Assembly (NCBI GenBank): GCA_017311315.1
Contig: CM029653.1
Span: forward strand, 41,975,122-42,039,121
DNA: 64,000 bases
Origin: Dendrocalamus latiflorus
Taxonomy: Eukaryota > Streptophyta > Magnoliopsida > Poales > Poaceae
Direction of reading: 5' to 3'
The position numbers and the translations under genes were made by a program. This document shows positions 1-10,461 of the stretch, piece by piece (the first letter of the stretch is position 1; every line of letters begins with the position of its first letter). The notes beneath the pieces were generated by a model. That model searched no databases. It saw only the letters and a list, made by a program, of their open reading frames with translations, and was not told the origin of the DNA.

Positions 1-446
1 GCGTCCATTGGATTGGTTTCACAGCACGCACACCTCATAGCGCCGTCAGATTGGGAGCACATCATCATGACGCATCCGCGCGTACAAGCGATGGAGCAAT
101 GCGTCGTCCTTTGTTTTGCATAGCAGGGATATTTCATCATGTGTCTACATCCTTTTATTTGCACAAAGAAATAGATTAGCTCATTCTATTGTAGGAAACA
201 AAAGCCTACGAGATAAAGGTGTGCATATGTAAAACGTGGGTGAATGTCACAGCAATAGAAGTCTTTTAGACCATTCCTTGTCCGTATCTCTTTCTTACCT
301 CCATCACATTTATCCTTGCCCTGTCGAGTAGTGATTCCATCCTCTTCCAAGCCTCATTCCAATCTCTACAACCCACCCAAATCTTGGCAAAATTGCCGGT
401 GATATTCTCCAAGCTTCTTGAAGCTTCCTCTTACTCCTGGTCAATG
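1..446. other. intergenic, no gene seen
   Basis: No ORF, RNA gene or recognisable repeat is visible on either strand. The composition is ordinary grass intergenic DNA. The stretch ends at the TAA target site of the MITE that follows. Confidence 0.5.
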
Positions 447-449
447 TAA

Positions 450-670
450 GAGCCTGTTTGTTTCAGCTGTAAATTCTGAGAAGTAGCTGGTGAGTATCCA
501 GCTAGTCAGAATCTGGAGAAGCTGGATAACCCCAGCTTCTGGCTACTAGTTCATTTTCTGGGTTCTGTAGCTTCTGGCTACTTAGAATCTGGATGAAAAT
601 TTGAACTATTTGGGGGAGCTGCAGATTCTGGGAGTAGCTGCAGCTGCCAGAAGCTGAAACAAACATGCCC
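450..670. mobile_element. Tourist-like MITE (221 bp)
   Basis: The element opens with AGCCTGTTTGTTTCAGCT (just after one G) and closes with the inverted partner AGCTGAAACAAACATGCCC. It is flanked by TAA on both sides (447-449 and 671-673), the 3-bp target duplication typical of PIF/Harbinger MITEs. The interior is a series of imperfect inverted copies of AGCTTCTGGCTAC-like words, so it can fold extensively. It has no coding capacity. Confidence 0.8.
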
Positions 671-947
671 TAAATTTCTCTGTAGTAATCCAGTGTTGCT
701 GTTCTAGAAGGTGTGAGGTTGTTGTACCGTAGAGAGTTGTCTGAGGCATGGGTGCTAGAGACAAGCTAGAGGTACGAGTGCATTAGTGTGGCTGTCTGAG
801 ACGTGAATGTGGTGGCAAGCGCTGTACAGAACACGGCGGGGCTATGGCATAAGGATTGAGGTGACTCGAGGACAGTGAACCATGTGGAAGTAATGAGCAC
901 GGCAGCTCAAGGAGCACACCCAAATTATGTTGAATTTTGCTTGTCTA

Positions 948-1345
948 TCATGATTTGCCATCGAATTTGTATTTGATGAGCTCTTGAATTGTGTACCAAT
1001 GTGCTCTCGAATTTGTACCTAATTTGCTCCCATATTCACACCAATTTACTCTTGAATTTGCACAAATTTGTTTTGATTTGCTCCCAACTTTTGCACCGAC
1101 TTGCTCTTGGATTTGATTTTTGAATTCACACAAATTTATACCGCTTTGCTCCCAAAAATGTACCAATTTGCTCCCCAAATTAGCATAATTTTAAATTGCT
1201 CTAGATTTGCTTTCAAAATGCTATATGTTTTTTTACCTTGATTGAATTTACACAAGTCTGTACAGATTTGCTCGCAAATATGCAACAACTTACTCTCCAA
1301 ATTTTCACCAATTGGCTCTCACATTGCTCTTAGATACGCTCTCAA
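948..1345. repeat. degenerate minisatellite of TTGCTC-containing units
   Basis: About 14 diverged copies of a roughly 20-32 bp unit recur, with the core TTGCTCYYRAATTTG followed by a variable ACCAAT or ACAAAT tail. Spacing is irregular, so this is an old tandem array rather than a fresh expansion. The open frame on the minus strand here is only the repeat read through (the same S-K-L/N-S-R pattern recurs) and is not a gene. Confidence 0.7.
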
Positions 1346-1745
1346 AATTGCAACGGTTTGATATCACAAGTATATTGATTTTTTTTTTCAAATTATCACA
1401 TCTATATACATAACGAAGTTATGTCGTGGTGAGAAATGTGGCCCGTGACTATGAAAATGTGTCTGTAGAGACAGATGATGAATTTAGAAAACGGTTAGTA
1501 GTCATTGTGCAACAAAATATGGCAAGTGTTGGTATGCATTAGAAAAAGCGGTGACATGAACGCGCAGTTTGTAGCCGCACCCATAATTTATTGCTCTGTG
1601 ATATTATCAGTGAATTGTCTTGCAGGAGGCACTGAGCACTTCTGTTCTCTGTCTCGGTTCTCCTTTTACTTGAGGAAATCATGTCATTTTTGTATACTAA
1701 ATGGAGTAAACGAACTCATCTTGGAGACACCAATGTGGCTGTGGT
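1346..1745. other. no gene seen
   Basis: AT-rich then mixed sequence with no supported coding region. It ends at the 8-bp target site GCTGTGGT (1738-1745) of the hAT element that follows. Confidence 0.4.
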
Positions 1746-2440
1746 TAGAGGTGGGAATTGGGCCGTGCCGTGCCGGCACGGCCCAGGCCCACCATGCTTC
1801 GGGCCGCCTCGTGCCGTGCCGGTTCGGCCCAGTCATCCCGTCGTGCCGTGCCGGCCCGCCTCGTCTTCGGCCAGGCCCAAGCACGGCCCAAAGCCCACCG
1901 TGCCGGCGTTCGTGCCGTGCCAGCCCAAGCCCAGCCCAAAGTAACTATACACGACGAAAGCGACGGCGACAATGGTAGCAGTGGCCGCTATCTTCCTTTC
2001 TCTTGTATCCGCCTTATTAAAAACCTACTTAAAATTCGATTCTATTGTCTCATGCCATTCCACCTCCGAACTTGGTCATCTAGCCCAATGGAATGTATAT
2101 CTTGTGCAAATTAGACTATAGCGTACGTGGACATCGCCTGACAATATAGCATAGACCTACCCAACTAGTCAAATAGAAAAGCTCAAGGAGAATCATGAGT
2201 ACAACTTACTATAGTTAAGAAATTAATTTTAAATAGTTTATGGTCAACCGTGCTCTTCGTGCCGTGCCGGCCCGAGCACGGCCCGATCTGTCGTGCCGTG
2301 CTGCCCACTGTGCCGAATTTTGAGGCCCGGCCCGGCCCACCGTTCGTGCCTTGCCGGCACGGTCCGCCACGTGTCGGGCCGGGCCGTGCCGGCCGTGCTT
2401 CGGGCTGGCCCAAAAAAGCCCGACCCAAGTCCCAGCTCTA
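1746..2440. mobile_element. non-autonomous hAT element (695 bp)
   Basis: Perfect 8-bp target-site duplications GCTGTGGT flank the element (1738-1745 and 2441-2448). The left terminus TAGAGGTGGGAATTGGG matches the inverted right terminus TAGAGCTGGGACTTGGG. Both ends continue into about 190-bp GC-rich subterminal blocks built from short GTGCCGTGCCGGCACGGCCC-like words. The AT-richer centre (about 1940-2240) has no transposase. The several ORFs on both strands over the GC blocks are low-complexity shadows. Superfamily assignment rests on TSD length and the terminal sequence. Confidence 0.9.
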
Positions 2441-2666
2441 GCTGTGGTATAGCAGTATCGGCAACATGCAGAGGATCAGCACTTTGTTTCCACGGTTTAC
2501 AGTTTAACACAGAAGCAGGAACTAGAGTCTCTCGCAAAGAATGGAAGGAGCAGCTCTCAAGACGACACGGCGGAGCTGATCCCAAAAGAATGGTGAACAG
2601 TGACGCAGTGAACTGAACTATACTACCAATGTGTTGCGTGGAAGCTGAAGCTGACAACATGGCGGC

Positions 2667-4648
2667 CTACACCTCCACCGTCTTCTGGTTGAGCGCGGTG
2701 TACCTCCACCTCTCCTTCTCCACGAAGTCGGCGTCCAGGAACTTGGCCACGAACGCCCACAGCCTGTACGCGTCCTCGAAGTTGCTCAAGAACCCGAGCG
2801 ACGCGTTCACCACGTAGATACCCACCTCGCCGGCGCCGGCGTCCTTTTTCTTGACGCTGCTGCTTACGGAGCTGCTTTCGCCTGCGGCGGCGGCGCTTCT
2901 GTGCTCCAGGACGGCGTTCCTGTCGGCCTCGTACTTGTCGGCGAACCAGATGTTGCGCAAGAAGCCGCAGGTGAGGGAGATGTTGTGGCGGTCGGCGAGC
3001 TTCTGCACGAGCGGCGGCGCCACCTTCTCGCCCTTCCAGTCGTACACGTTGAACGCCAGCGAGGGCCCCCGCTCGAACTTGACGCGCGGGCCGTACACGC
3101 GCACCAGCGGCTGGCCGTGCTCCGAGTGCGGGTGCCGCAGCTTCTGCATCGCCACCACCAGCCAGTTGCTGATGCACCGCAGCCGGTTGCCGATGGCGAT
3201 CAGGCCCAGCACGTCCGCGTGGTCTAGACCCCTGCACTCCACCTCCACGCTCTCGGCGCTCCCCTGCTCCTCCTCCTTGCCGCGCTCCTCTGCTCCATCA
3301 TTTTCTTCCACTGCTGCTGCTGCTGGCGGCGGCGGCCGCGGAGTCTCTTCCTCGTTTGCGGGTGGAGTGTCGACCTCGCAAATCTCCGGCGTGTCACCGT
3401 TCTCGGCCACGTCGGTCTGCGGCGGGGTCCTAATAGCGATGGCAGTGGCGCTGAGGGGGTCGGAAAAGGAGCTGGTGGTGTCGACGTCGTCCGCCGGCGG
3501 CGGCTCGGGGAAGCTGAGCGAGTGCTCCAGCTCGGTGGAGTAGCCGTCGTGGAGCGACCACCGCCGCGCCGGAACGATGCTGACAATGCCGATGCTGCGC
3601 GCGATGACGGAGCGCTCGAGCGCGTCGAGGCTGGCCTTCTTGACGAAGAGCCCCGCGAAGCCCGAGGGGTTGTCGCCGAACACCTTGAAGAAGTTGCAGA
3701 CGATGAAGTCGGGGCGGAGGAGGGAGAGGCCGAGGGTGTCGAGGTCCTTGGTGCCGAGCGCGCACGCGTCCAGCGCCACGTGCCACCCCTGCTCCTGCGC
3801 CGCGCTCATCCACTGGTACGGGTACCTCGTGCCCGTCATGCGCGACACCAACGGGAACACGAAGAGCCCCCGCCGCTGCTGCGCCCCGCGCCGGCGCCCC
3901 CGGAGCAGCTTCTTGCGGAGGTCGGTGGCGCGGACCCGCATGCTCGGCCACGCGAAGCTCGCGTGCATGACTTGCGCACCGCGGCGGCGCGCGCTCTTGG
4001 CCATGGCCCCCACCGCCTCGCTCTCGTAGTCGTACACGGCGAGCAGCTTCCTGCCGGGCTGGAAGGAGTAGGACTCCGCCAGGAGCCGGAAGGCGGTCGT
4101 CCGGTTCGCCGTGCAAACCATGCTGTACTCGTCCACGGGGATCTTGAGCGACGCCATGATGCGCCTCGTCACGGCCGCGCCGATGCCCCCGACAACGGGG
4201 GCGCCGTCCCCGCATTGCACCAGCGTGCGCAGGCTCGCCGACCTGTACGCGATGTCGAAGAAGGGCGGCTGCCAAGCAGGCGGCGCCGCCGCCGACGTGG
4301 ACGGCACGGACGAGTTCATCTGCGCGTGGGAGAAGAGGTTCATGCCGGTGTAGTCCAGACACACGTGCCGGTCGAGGTGCTGGTACTCCTCGTCCCTGAT
4401 CGCGTCCGCCTGGGCGAGCCCGCCGTACTGCGGGAACGCGGCGACGAACTCCGAGTACGCGTCCGGCAGCGCGGGGAGGGACTCGTGGTTGGTGAACTCC
4501 CCATGAAGTTGTGCCGCGACGTCCTTGCCGCCGTCGTCGTAGTAGTAACAGTCGCCGTCGCCGCTGCGGCCCGCTTGGCGCGCACCGGCACGCAGCCGGG
4601 CATGCACATGTGCATGTGCTCCGTGGTCTCGTTCGACGCCGGCGGCAT
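2667..4648 (-). CDS. PLP-dependent molybdenum-cofactor-sulfurase-like protein (apparent N-terminal frameshift)
   Basis: A 646-codon intronless frame (2667-4607) encodes a class-V aminotransferase-fold protein of the plant family called molybdenum cofactor sulfurase-like or PLP-transferase superfamily; the reaction of these plant paralogues is not established. Numbering from the frame's first codon: HVCLDYTGMNLFSH (81-94); VALDACALG with the Asp expected to contact the PLP ring nitrogen (D280); NFFKVFGDNPSGF with the likely PLP lysine K308; an acidic, proline-rich insert (about 365-455); and the conserved tail RCISNWLVVAMQKL to GFLRNIW (477-553). The frame has no upstream ATG: its first start-like codon is GTG at 4607 and its first ATG is codon 89. 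A +1 frame instead starts with ATG at 4648 or 4618 and gives CMPGCVPVRAKR then NFMG. It joins the main frame at EFTNHESLP if one base is missing from the CCCC run at 4499-4502. The coordinates take the ATG at 4648. No clear TATA box. Confidence 0.85.
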
Positions 4649-5160
4649 CTCGCGCTGCTGCTGCCTCTTGTCGTCGCTGGCTGCTGCTGGGTTCTTGCTC
4701 CTGGATAGATATTTGTTGATCAGCAAGAGCATGGTTGCCTCATGGACAGGTCTTCTTCTTGCTGTTCTTCTTGTGCTAGGCGCGGTGCAGTTGTTTCCGC
4801 TGTCCGGAGCTGTCACGACGCGAACGAGTAGGACAGCGACCGGATGGCCGCCCAGTGGCCACATTCGGCGCGCCTCCCGGGTGGCAGGCCGGCCGGCCGC
4901 ATCTTTCCGGGCTTCTTCTCCTCCTTGTTTGCTGGCTAATTTGCTTCGACTTGTGATCGCCGACGATGTGCGTGCCAGTGGCTCTCCTGCTGCAGAGGAA
5001 AGCTTTGTTTTTTGCTTCCACCAGCTAGTAGTAAGCTGCCCACGGGCTCCTTGAAACACCTCAAAAATACAAATAAATTTTCTTTTTTGTTTATGTTTTG
5101 AATTTTGAATTCTTGCCATTTCTGGAAGTCCTAGTTGAAAACCCATCATCGCTTTTTGGC
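4649..5160. other. 5' flank of the sulfurase-like gene
   Basis: Presumed 5' UTR and promoter on the minus strand. I see no convincing TATA box. The plus-strand ORF crossing 3522-5054 is the GC-rich antisense of the gene, not a second gene. Confidence 0.35.
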
Positions 5161-5884
5161 AAAACCGCCTTCACCTTCGGCCGGCATATTCCTTCCCTCC
5201 CCTCCCTTCCTCCTCTGCCGTCCGGCCATCTGGCGCCTGTGTCGCAACTCTTCCTCGCCGTTCACACTAAGTGATCGGTTTTGCTAGCTCACTCCACATG
5301 TTCAAACCCTTGCACCATCCCTACCCTCGCCATACCATCCTTTCCGCCTCGACCCGTGCGCAGCGCTGACTTGCGAGCTCCCCGCTGCAATCCTTCGTGC
5401 CACTCGGCCGACATGTGCTTCCTCCTGTACTGCTCTCATCACTCCTATGCAAGCTCTGCTAGGCCATAGTCCTACCTATCGCCATCTCTCCTCACCACGC
5501 GTTAGCACCGCCTAACTCGGCCTCCTGCTCACACCGCCTTGCAGCGGCTTTAAAGCCCTTTCGACCACACAGAACACCTCACACCAACTCCAATCACCCA
5601 ATCGAGCCACTCAACAGACCTCTCCCGTACCTCACCGCTGGCTCCAACCTCCCTGGCGCCGATATGGCCACTCGGCCGATCTTCCGCCTCAGTCCTAACA
5701 TCTCAATTCCTCATAACCATAGCTTCCTTGGACCGCCATGAACTCGAAGCCCCCATTGCCGGACCCTCCCTTGTCCTTAGCAACCCCGATGCCAGGGACC
5801 TCCACCAGCCGAAGTACCCCCTCCGTGAACAGCCCTCCTGGGAACTCCTCAGCCCAAACCGCCGCCACCACTGTGATTCTTCTG
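5161..5884. other. C-rich intergenic or old retroelement sequence
   Basis: CT-rich plus strand with no ORF of gene quality. It leads straight into the 92-bp tandem array. It may belong to an old LTR element that also includes the sequence on both sides of the Ds-like insertion, but no LTR pair could be recognised. Confidence 0.3.
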
Positions 5885-6255
5885 CGCCGTAGAGTTACTT
5901 GAGACGCCCATGTTCCCAACGCTTTATACTCCATAGAGTACGCCGAGGCACGAGACCGTAGTGTGATTTTTTTATACTCCGTAGAGTTGCCCGGGATACC
6001 CATGGTTCCCGATGATTTATATAATCCGCAGAGTACGCCGAGGCACAAGGCTATCATGCGATTTTTTATACTCCGTAGAGTTACCCGAGATGCCTGTGTT
6101 CCCGATGCTTTATACTTCGCAGAGTATGCCGAGGCGTGAGGCAATCATGCGATTTTTTATACTCCGTAGAGTTGTCTGGGACGCCCGTGGTTCCCTACGT
6201 TTTATACTCTGCAGAGTACGCCGAGGCGTGAGGCCATCGTGTGATTTTTTTATGG
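5885..6255. repeat. tandem array, about 92-bp unit, four copies
   Basis: The anchor GTAGAGTT recurs at 5889, 5981, 6075 and 6166, so the period is 91-94 bp. Each unit carries TTTTTTATACTCCGTAGAGTT, a GGTTCCC-like word, then TTTATACTC.GCAGAGTACGC and GAGGC.TGAGGC. The two halves of each unit are themselves related (ATACTCCGTAGAG versus ATACTCYGCAGAG). Confidence 0.85.
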
Positions 6256-6720
6256 ATCGCGAGGGGGTCAGACGGGGTCTCGACCGCGCGGTGGTCAGAC
6301 GAGATTTGGACCATGATGTGCTCGGACAAAGGCGCACCCAGGACGTGGTTAGGCAAGGTCTCGACCACGAGGTGATCGGATGGTGTCGAGGAAGTTGGCG
6401 GCTGGACAAAGTCCTTGAAGTGCGTGCTCCATTCCTCACCCTTCGGACTGGCTTCAACAAAGTCGGTGGCGAAATGAAGGCTTGATGCGCGCATGGCCCG
6501 TCCTTCAGCATTCAGACTGGGTGTCGAACCACAAGGTGGTCAAACAGAGTCATGACCACGAGGCGGTCGGGCTAGCGATTGTGACCGCGAGATGGTCGAA
6601 CGGAGCCACGACCGAGAGGTGATCGAACGAAGCATCTATGACCACGAGGTGGTCGGACGAAGTCACGACTGCGAGGTGGTCAAACGAACATCTATGACCA
6701 CGAGGTGGTCGGACGGTGTG
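6256..6720. repeat. minisatellite with a GACCACGAGGTGGTC hairpin core
   Basis: At least eight copies of a roughly 25-35 bp unit lie near 6280, 6310, 6370, 6547, 6577, 6607, 6641, 6666 and 6695. The best copies contain GACCAC, a 3-base GAG loop and GTGGTC, a perfect 6-bp inverted repeat, followed by GGACGRAG. The dyad survives in several diverged copies. No gene spans it. Confidence 0.75.
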
Positions 6721-7060
6721 CAGAGACTTACGGAGTGCGGAGACCTCATGCGAAGACTTCGCAATCGGAGGACAATATGTGTATGACTGCTATGTAGGTC
6801 TCCACGCGATGTGGATGCTCGGCCCGGAGATCTTGGGCGTGGAGACTAGGCGCGTAGACCTCGTAACCTGGAATCTCGCGCGCGGAGACCTCGCGATGTG
6901 GAGGCTCGGTGCGGAGACCTCGCACGAAGACTTTGCGCCAAGGCGAGGTCTACTCGGACTCCGACGAAGTGGAGACGAATGTGACGTCGCGGAGGCGAGT
7001 CCATCATCGCCATCCTGGATGTGGCGGTCTTTGCCACACACTTGAGTCCCAGGACTAGGG
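6721..7060. repeat. degenerate repeats of GGAGACCTCG words
   Basis: Irregular recurrence of GGAGACCTCGYG and GATGTGGAGGCTCGG about every 30-40 bp, continuing from the hairpin minisatellite. The small ORFs on both strands follow the repeat and are not supported as genes. Confidence 0.5.
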
Positions 7061-7848
7061 TCTGTTTTCTCGCGCAGAGGCTATATTCCTCTATACTATT
7101 GGGTCAGTTGTAAGATCTAGTCATGAGAGGTTAGGCCACTCCTACAATACACATCAAGAAAGAGAGGTGCACACGAGGAAGACAATTGATTCGAGAATAC
7201 AAGAGAACAAGCTAGGAGTAGGGATGAAAACGGAACGGAAATATCCCGTACCGAACCGTATCGTTTTCTACATTTGACCCGATCGAATTCGTATTTTCGG
7301 ACAAATTCGAATTCGGTTCGAAATACGGAATACCAAATTCGAAAACGGAGCGGAAACGGTTTAGACATTTTCCGACCGTTTTCTACTTTTCTACATTTTA
7401 TTCGGAATATACCGTATTATAAATACGGTTTAAACCGAATTTGGCCCACTAGAAGTCCAGGTCTCATCACAGCCCAGGCGCCCAGCGCCCCAGCCCAATT
7501 CCCTCTGCGCTGGCTCCTGGTCCTGGGCTCCTGGCTGTCTCCTCCAGTCCTCCCCTAAATCCCTAATCCCCTTCCCTTCCTATCCGCCGCGGCGCCGCAC
7601 CCGCATGCGACGCGGTGCGCGACTCCAGCAGCGCCGCCGCCCCCCCGGCCGCCCGCGTGCCATCCCGGCGGCCGCTCGCGTCCCACCCCGGCAGCTCCGC
7701 CGCCCCGCCAGCTCCGCCGCCCCGCCAGCTCCGCCGAACCCCTCCGCATGCTCTGGTTCGTCGTCAGGGGCGGACCCACACCCTGGGGCCCAGCCGAACT
7801 CGGCTACGGCGGAGAGCACGAGACGGGAGGCGAGGAGGAGCACGGGAG

Positions 7849-7995
7849 ATGGGCGCGCCGAAGCAGAAGTGGACGTCGGAGGAGGAGGCGCTGCGGCGCG
7901 GCATGCTGAAGCACGGCGCCGGCAAGTGGCGCACCATCCAGAAGGACCCCGAGTTCAGCCCCGTCCTCTCCTCCCGCTCCAACATCGACCTCAAG
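7849..7995 (+). pseudogene. captured first coding exon of a single-myb-histone/TRB (telomere-repeat-binding) gene
   Basis: A 49-codon open exon starts at ATG 7849 with MGAPKQKWTSEEEALRRG, continues KHGAGKWRTIQKDPEF and ends SRSNIDLK exactly before a GT donor at 7996. This is the N-terminal Myb/SANT half of the plant SMH/TRB family, which binds telomeric repeats through this domain and also has a linker-histone domain. The family's next exon should begin DKWRN; I could not find it, nor the histone H1/H5 domain, inside the element. The piece is therefore a transduplicated fragment carrying its 5' UTR-like sequence (about 7560-7848) and part of intron 1. Reading continues into the intron, so any translated product would be truncated. 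Confidence 0.88.
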
Positions 7996-8926
7996 GTACC
8001 ATCCCCTGCAGCACCACCGCCGCTTCCCCTCAACCTCCGCACGCGTGCGCGCTGGCACTCGTCGCGTCGCTAGATTCGTTATCGTGAAACGCTTGTTCCG
8101 GTAGCTGAGGCTTCCACGCCGCTGTTCGTGATGTTTCGTGCCGTCTCCGTCCGATCTGAGAGCGATGTTCTGTTAGTCCTTTGGTAATTGTATGATGATT
8201 GGTGATTCCCCGGCCGGGGATATGGTGGTAGATTTGGGGTCTGGAAGGCGAGATTTTGGTGGGCTTTGGAGTACCCAAAAATGCAAGCGTGAGTGGACCT
8301 GGTGGCGTTCTATTGCCAATGGATGTTTTGATGTGATTTTTGCCCAATAATGTTTGTGCCTGAGAATAGAGGCCGGCGGTGTATCAGAGAGGGCGATTTT
8401 TTTGTGATCTGGACTGTACAGCAAAAATAGAGTTGTTCTCATCTTTAGGCAGCTTCGGATTTAACTGCATTTGGCTTAAATCGGCAACTCTCATTTCCTG
8501 CCTGCATTATGATCTCAGCGTCAACTGTTGCTTGCTTCTAGTTTAGTTAGTTATAATGGCGTACTTATCTATTGAAATCCCGTGAACTAAATAGTTAAAT
8601 TGATCTGGAAATATGAATTTTAGTACATTTGCTGTGTGGGAATTAGGATGCTGCTACCCTGCTAGCACTAGATGCGTTCTCCATCTTTTTTTTTGGTACT
8701 AGATCAACGATGGAAAGTGTTTTGAGTTTTTGCTAATTTCTATGAACATGCATTTTCAGTGTTCGACTGCTGCTTCTCGACCGATGGCGCCCCCCACTGG
8801 AGGGATAAGAAGATATGATTCTAACATCTGAAATCTTCAACTACGGATGTCTGATGGAGGTACAGATTAAGCAACTATTGTTTACCTATTTGATATATCC
8901 TTACAAATGGCTTTAAGTTGTTGGGG

Positions 8927-9061
8927 ATGCAAGATTTCAATCGTACCACAAATCACTCAGCAGTAATTAGCAACAAGAACTTCACAGGACATATTAATCT
9001 CCCAAATATTCCAGGTGGGAAAGGAAGTATTCTTGGTGAGTACCAAAGGAGAACCAACTGA
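8927..9061 (+). other. short coding-like segment inside the Ds-like element
   Basis: A 44-codon open stretch begins MQDFNRTTNH, continues GHINLPNIPGGKGSILG and ends with TGA. It stays open for twelve codons upstream of the ATG. Composition resembles coding sequence more than the surrounding intron-like DNA, but I recognise no family. It could be a second captured exon or chance. Confidence 0.25.
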
Positions 9062-9590
9062 AAAGCAAACTACTGTATCATCTAATAGAACAACCTAAAA
9101 CGAAGGCAAGAACCATGTGAACAGCCTCATATCTATTATCTAGAACTCCAAGTAACCTGACCTCATGGATGATGCTGATGAACTGTAGATGTTCTGCTAG
9201 CTGTTAATTGCTTGTTTTAGACTTGTATTGTATTTGTGTCGGCTATTATGTTAATACTTAAGACCAAGGGTCATGCACTTGTTAATTATTATATGCACTT
9301 GAACTTGATCATGCACTTGGTAATTGTTATGTACTTGGTCACTTGTTAATTGTTATGCACTTGGTCCTACAGGTCGGTATTCCGTATTGAATTTTCGTAT
9401 ACCGACCGTGTTCGACATAATTCCGCTCGAATTGGTTCGTTTTCGAAATTCTCGATATTCCGTAAGTTCGCGTTCGTTTTCGTGTCCGGCTTTACCGCTT
9501 TCGCTTTCGTTTTCGTATTCAAATGTAGAAGTAGAAAACGGTTGAGGAGTTTTCCGACCGTTTCCGACCGTTTTCATCCCTAGCTAGGAG

Positions 9591-10223
9591 AGTGCAAGGC
9601 CAAGCCAGGAAAGAAAGATCAAGACAGAGATGTGTTCAGAGCCAGGACCAAGCTAGCCAGAAAGGAAGGAGCGTCTGAGTCGGCACAAATTGAACCCGAA
9701 TTCCTTTGTGATCGGTATCCAATCCGAGTAGCGAGCATATTTGCAAAAGTTTAGATTAGTTTCTATATCTCTATATCGGTTTCTTTCTTTATTTTTCCAA
9801 AGCTGTTTTCCTTGGAAAGAATCCGAGTTGTAATCAATATGTGCAGGAGTCCGAGTAGATTACTTTCTTTTGGGGTTGAGTCCCGAGTCAGCCTTGTGCC
9901 TTGGGACGTCCATATGGGCAATATAACCCAGCCGACCTCCTATTGTATCTTAGGTTAGGTTATCTTGTGGCATTGAAAAATAAACAGAAAAGGCATGGTG
10001 GTCTTTGTGGCGCATATTCATGTGTGAGTTATTGAGAGTTTCCCACAGTATCCATAGGATTCAACTCATTGATTCATGCCCAATTCTTGTGCACGGTTTG
10101 GTGGTGCTGTTGAGTAGCATTGATTTTGTCCCAAAGGATTGAATTTACGCTACTCTGTTTCAGTATCTGTAGCTGATCATCCCAAGAAGGAAGGAATAGG
10201 GGCGCAAACCCGATAGTTGTTAC
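9591..10223. other. sequence continuing the target of the Ds-like element
   Basis: With the Ds-like element removed, this joins 7061-7210. It contains TTGGGACGTCC, ATCCGAG repeats and GGGGCGCAAACCCGATAG, in the style of an LTR or retroelement UTR, but no paired LTR or ORF was found. Confidence 0.3.
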
Positions 10224-10226
10224 TAA

Positions 10227-10458
10227 GGGCATCTCCAATGGTAATAGTTAGTACTAGCTATATAGTCAGCTGACGTGGAGGTGAGAGACAAAAGCAAAGA
10301 CTATTTTATACTGTTGGACCCACATGCTCCTCTCTCATGTTCTTGGACTACGTGAAATAGATCAGCTATTTGCTCGTCGCTAGTGACTATTCTCTCTCCT
10401 ACTTTTTTCTTGCCACATCAGATCTAGCTAACTAAATAGCCAGCTGTTGGAGACGCCC
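10227..10458. mobile_element. Tourist-like MITE (232 bp)
   Basis: Termini are GGGCATCTCCAATGG and TGTTGGAGACGCCC, flanked by TAA at 10224-10226 and 10459-10461. The interior includes ACGTGGAGGTGAGAG and TGCCACATCAG, typical of grass MITEs of this size. Non-coding. Confidence 0.88.
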
Positions 10459-10461
10459 TAA

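Larger units (their letters stand above)
7219..9582. mobile_element. Ds-like non-autonomous hAT element with captured gene DNA (2364 bp)
   Basis: Perfect 8-bp TSDs GCTAGGAG lie at 7211-7218 and 9583-9590. The termini are TAGGGATGAAAACGG on the left and CCGTTTTCATCCCTA on the right, the same words as the ends of maize Ac/Ds. Both ends continue into 200-bp AT-rich subterminal regions full of ACGGNNCGG and CCGNCCGT words, as expected of hAT transposase-binding arrays. The interior, about 7450-9370, is unlike the ends: a GC-rich 5' UTR-like region, the first coding exon of a single-myb-histone gene (7849-7995), and intron-like DNA. No transposase remains. Confidence 0.92.

Noticed and set aside
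450..670. microRNA precursor, because the region folds well
   Set aside because: The fold is explained by the MITE's inverted ends and TAA target duplication; no known miRNA was recognised.
3522..5054. 510-codon plus-strand ORF opposite the sulfurase-like gene
   Set aside because: It is the antisense of a GC-rich coding region, composed of V, E, R and D runs, with no recognisable domain.
5885..6720. CRISPR-like spacing of repeats
   Set aside because: Plant nuclear DNA; the units are whole tandem repeats without unique spacers and no cas genes exist.
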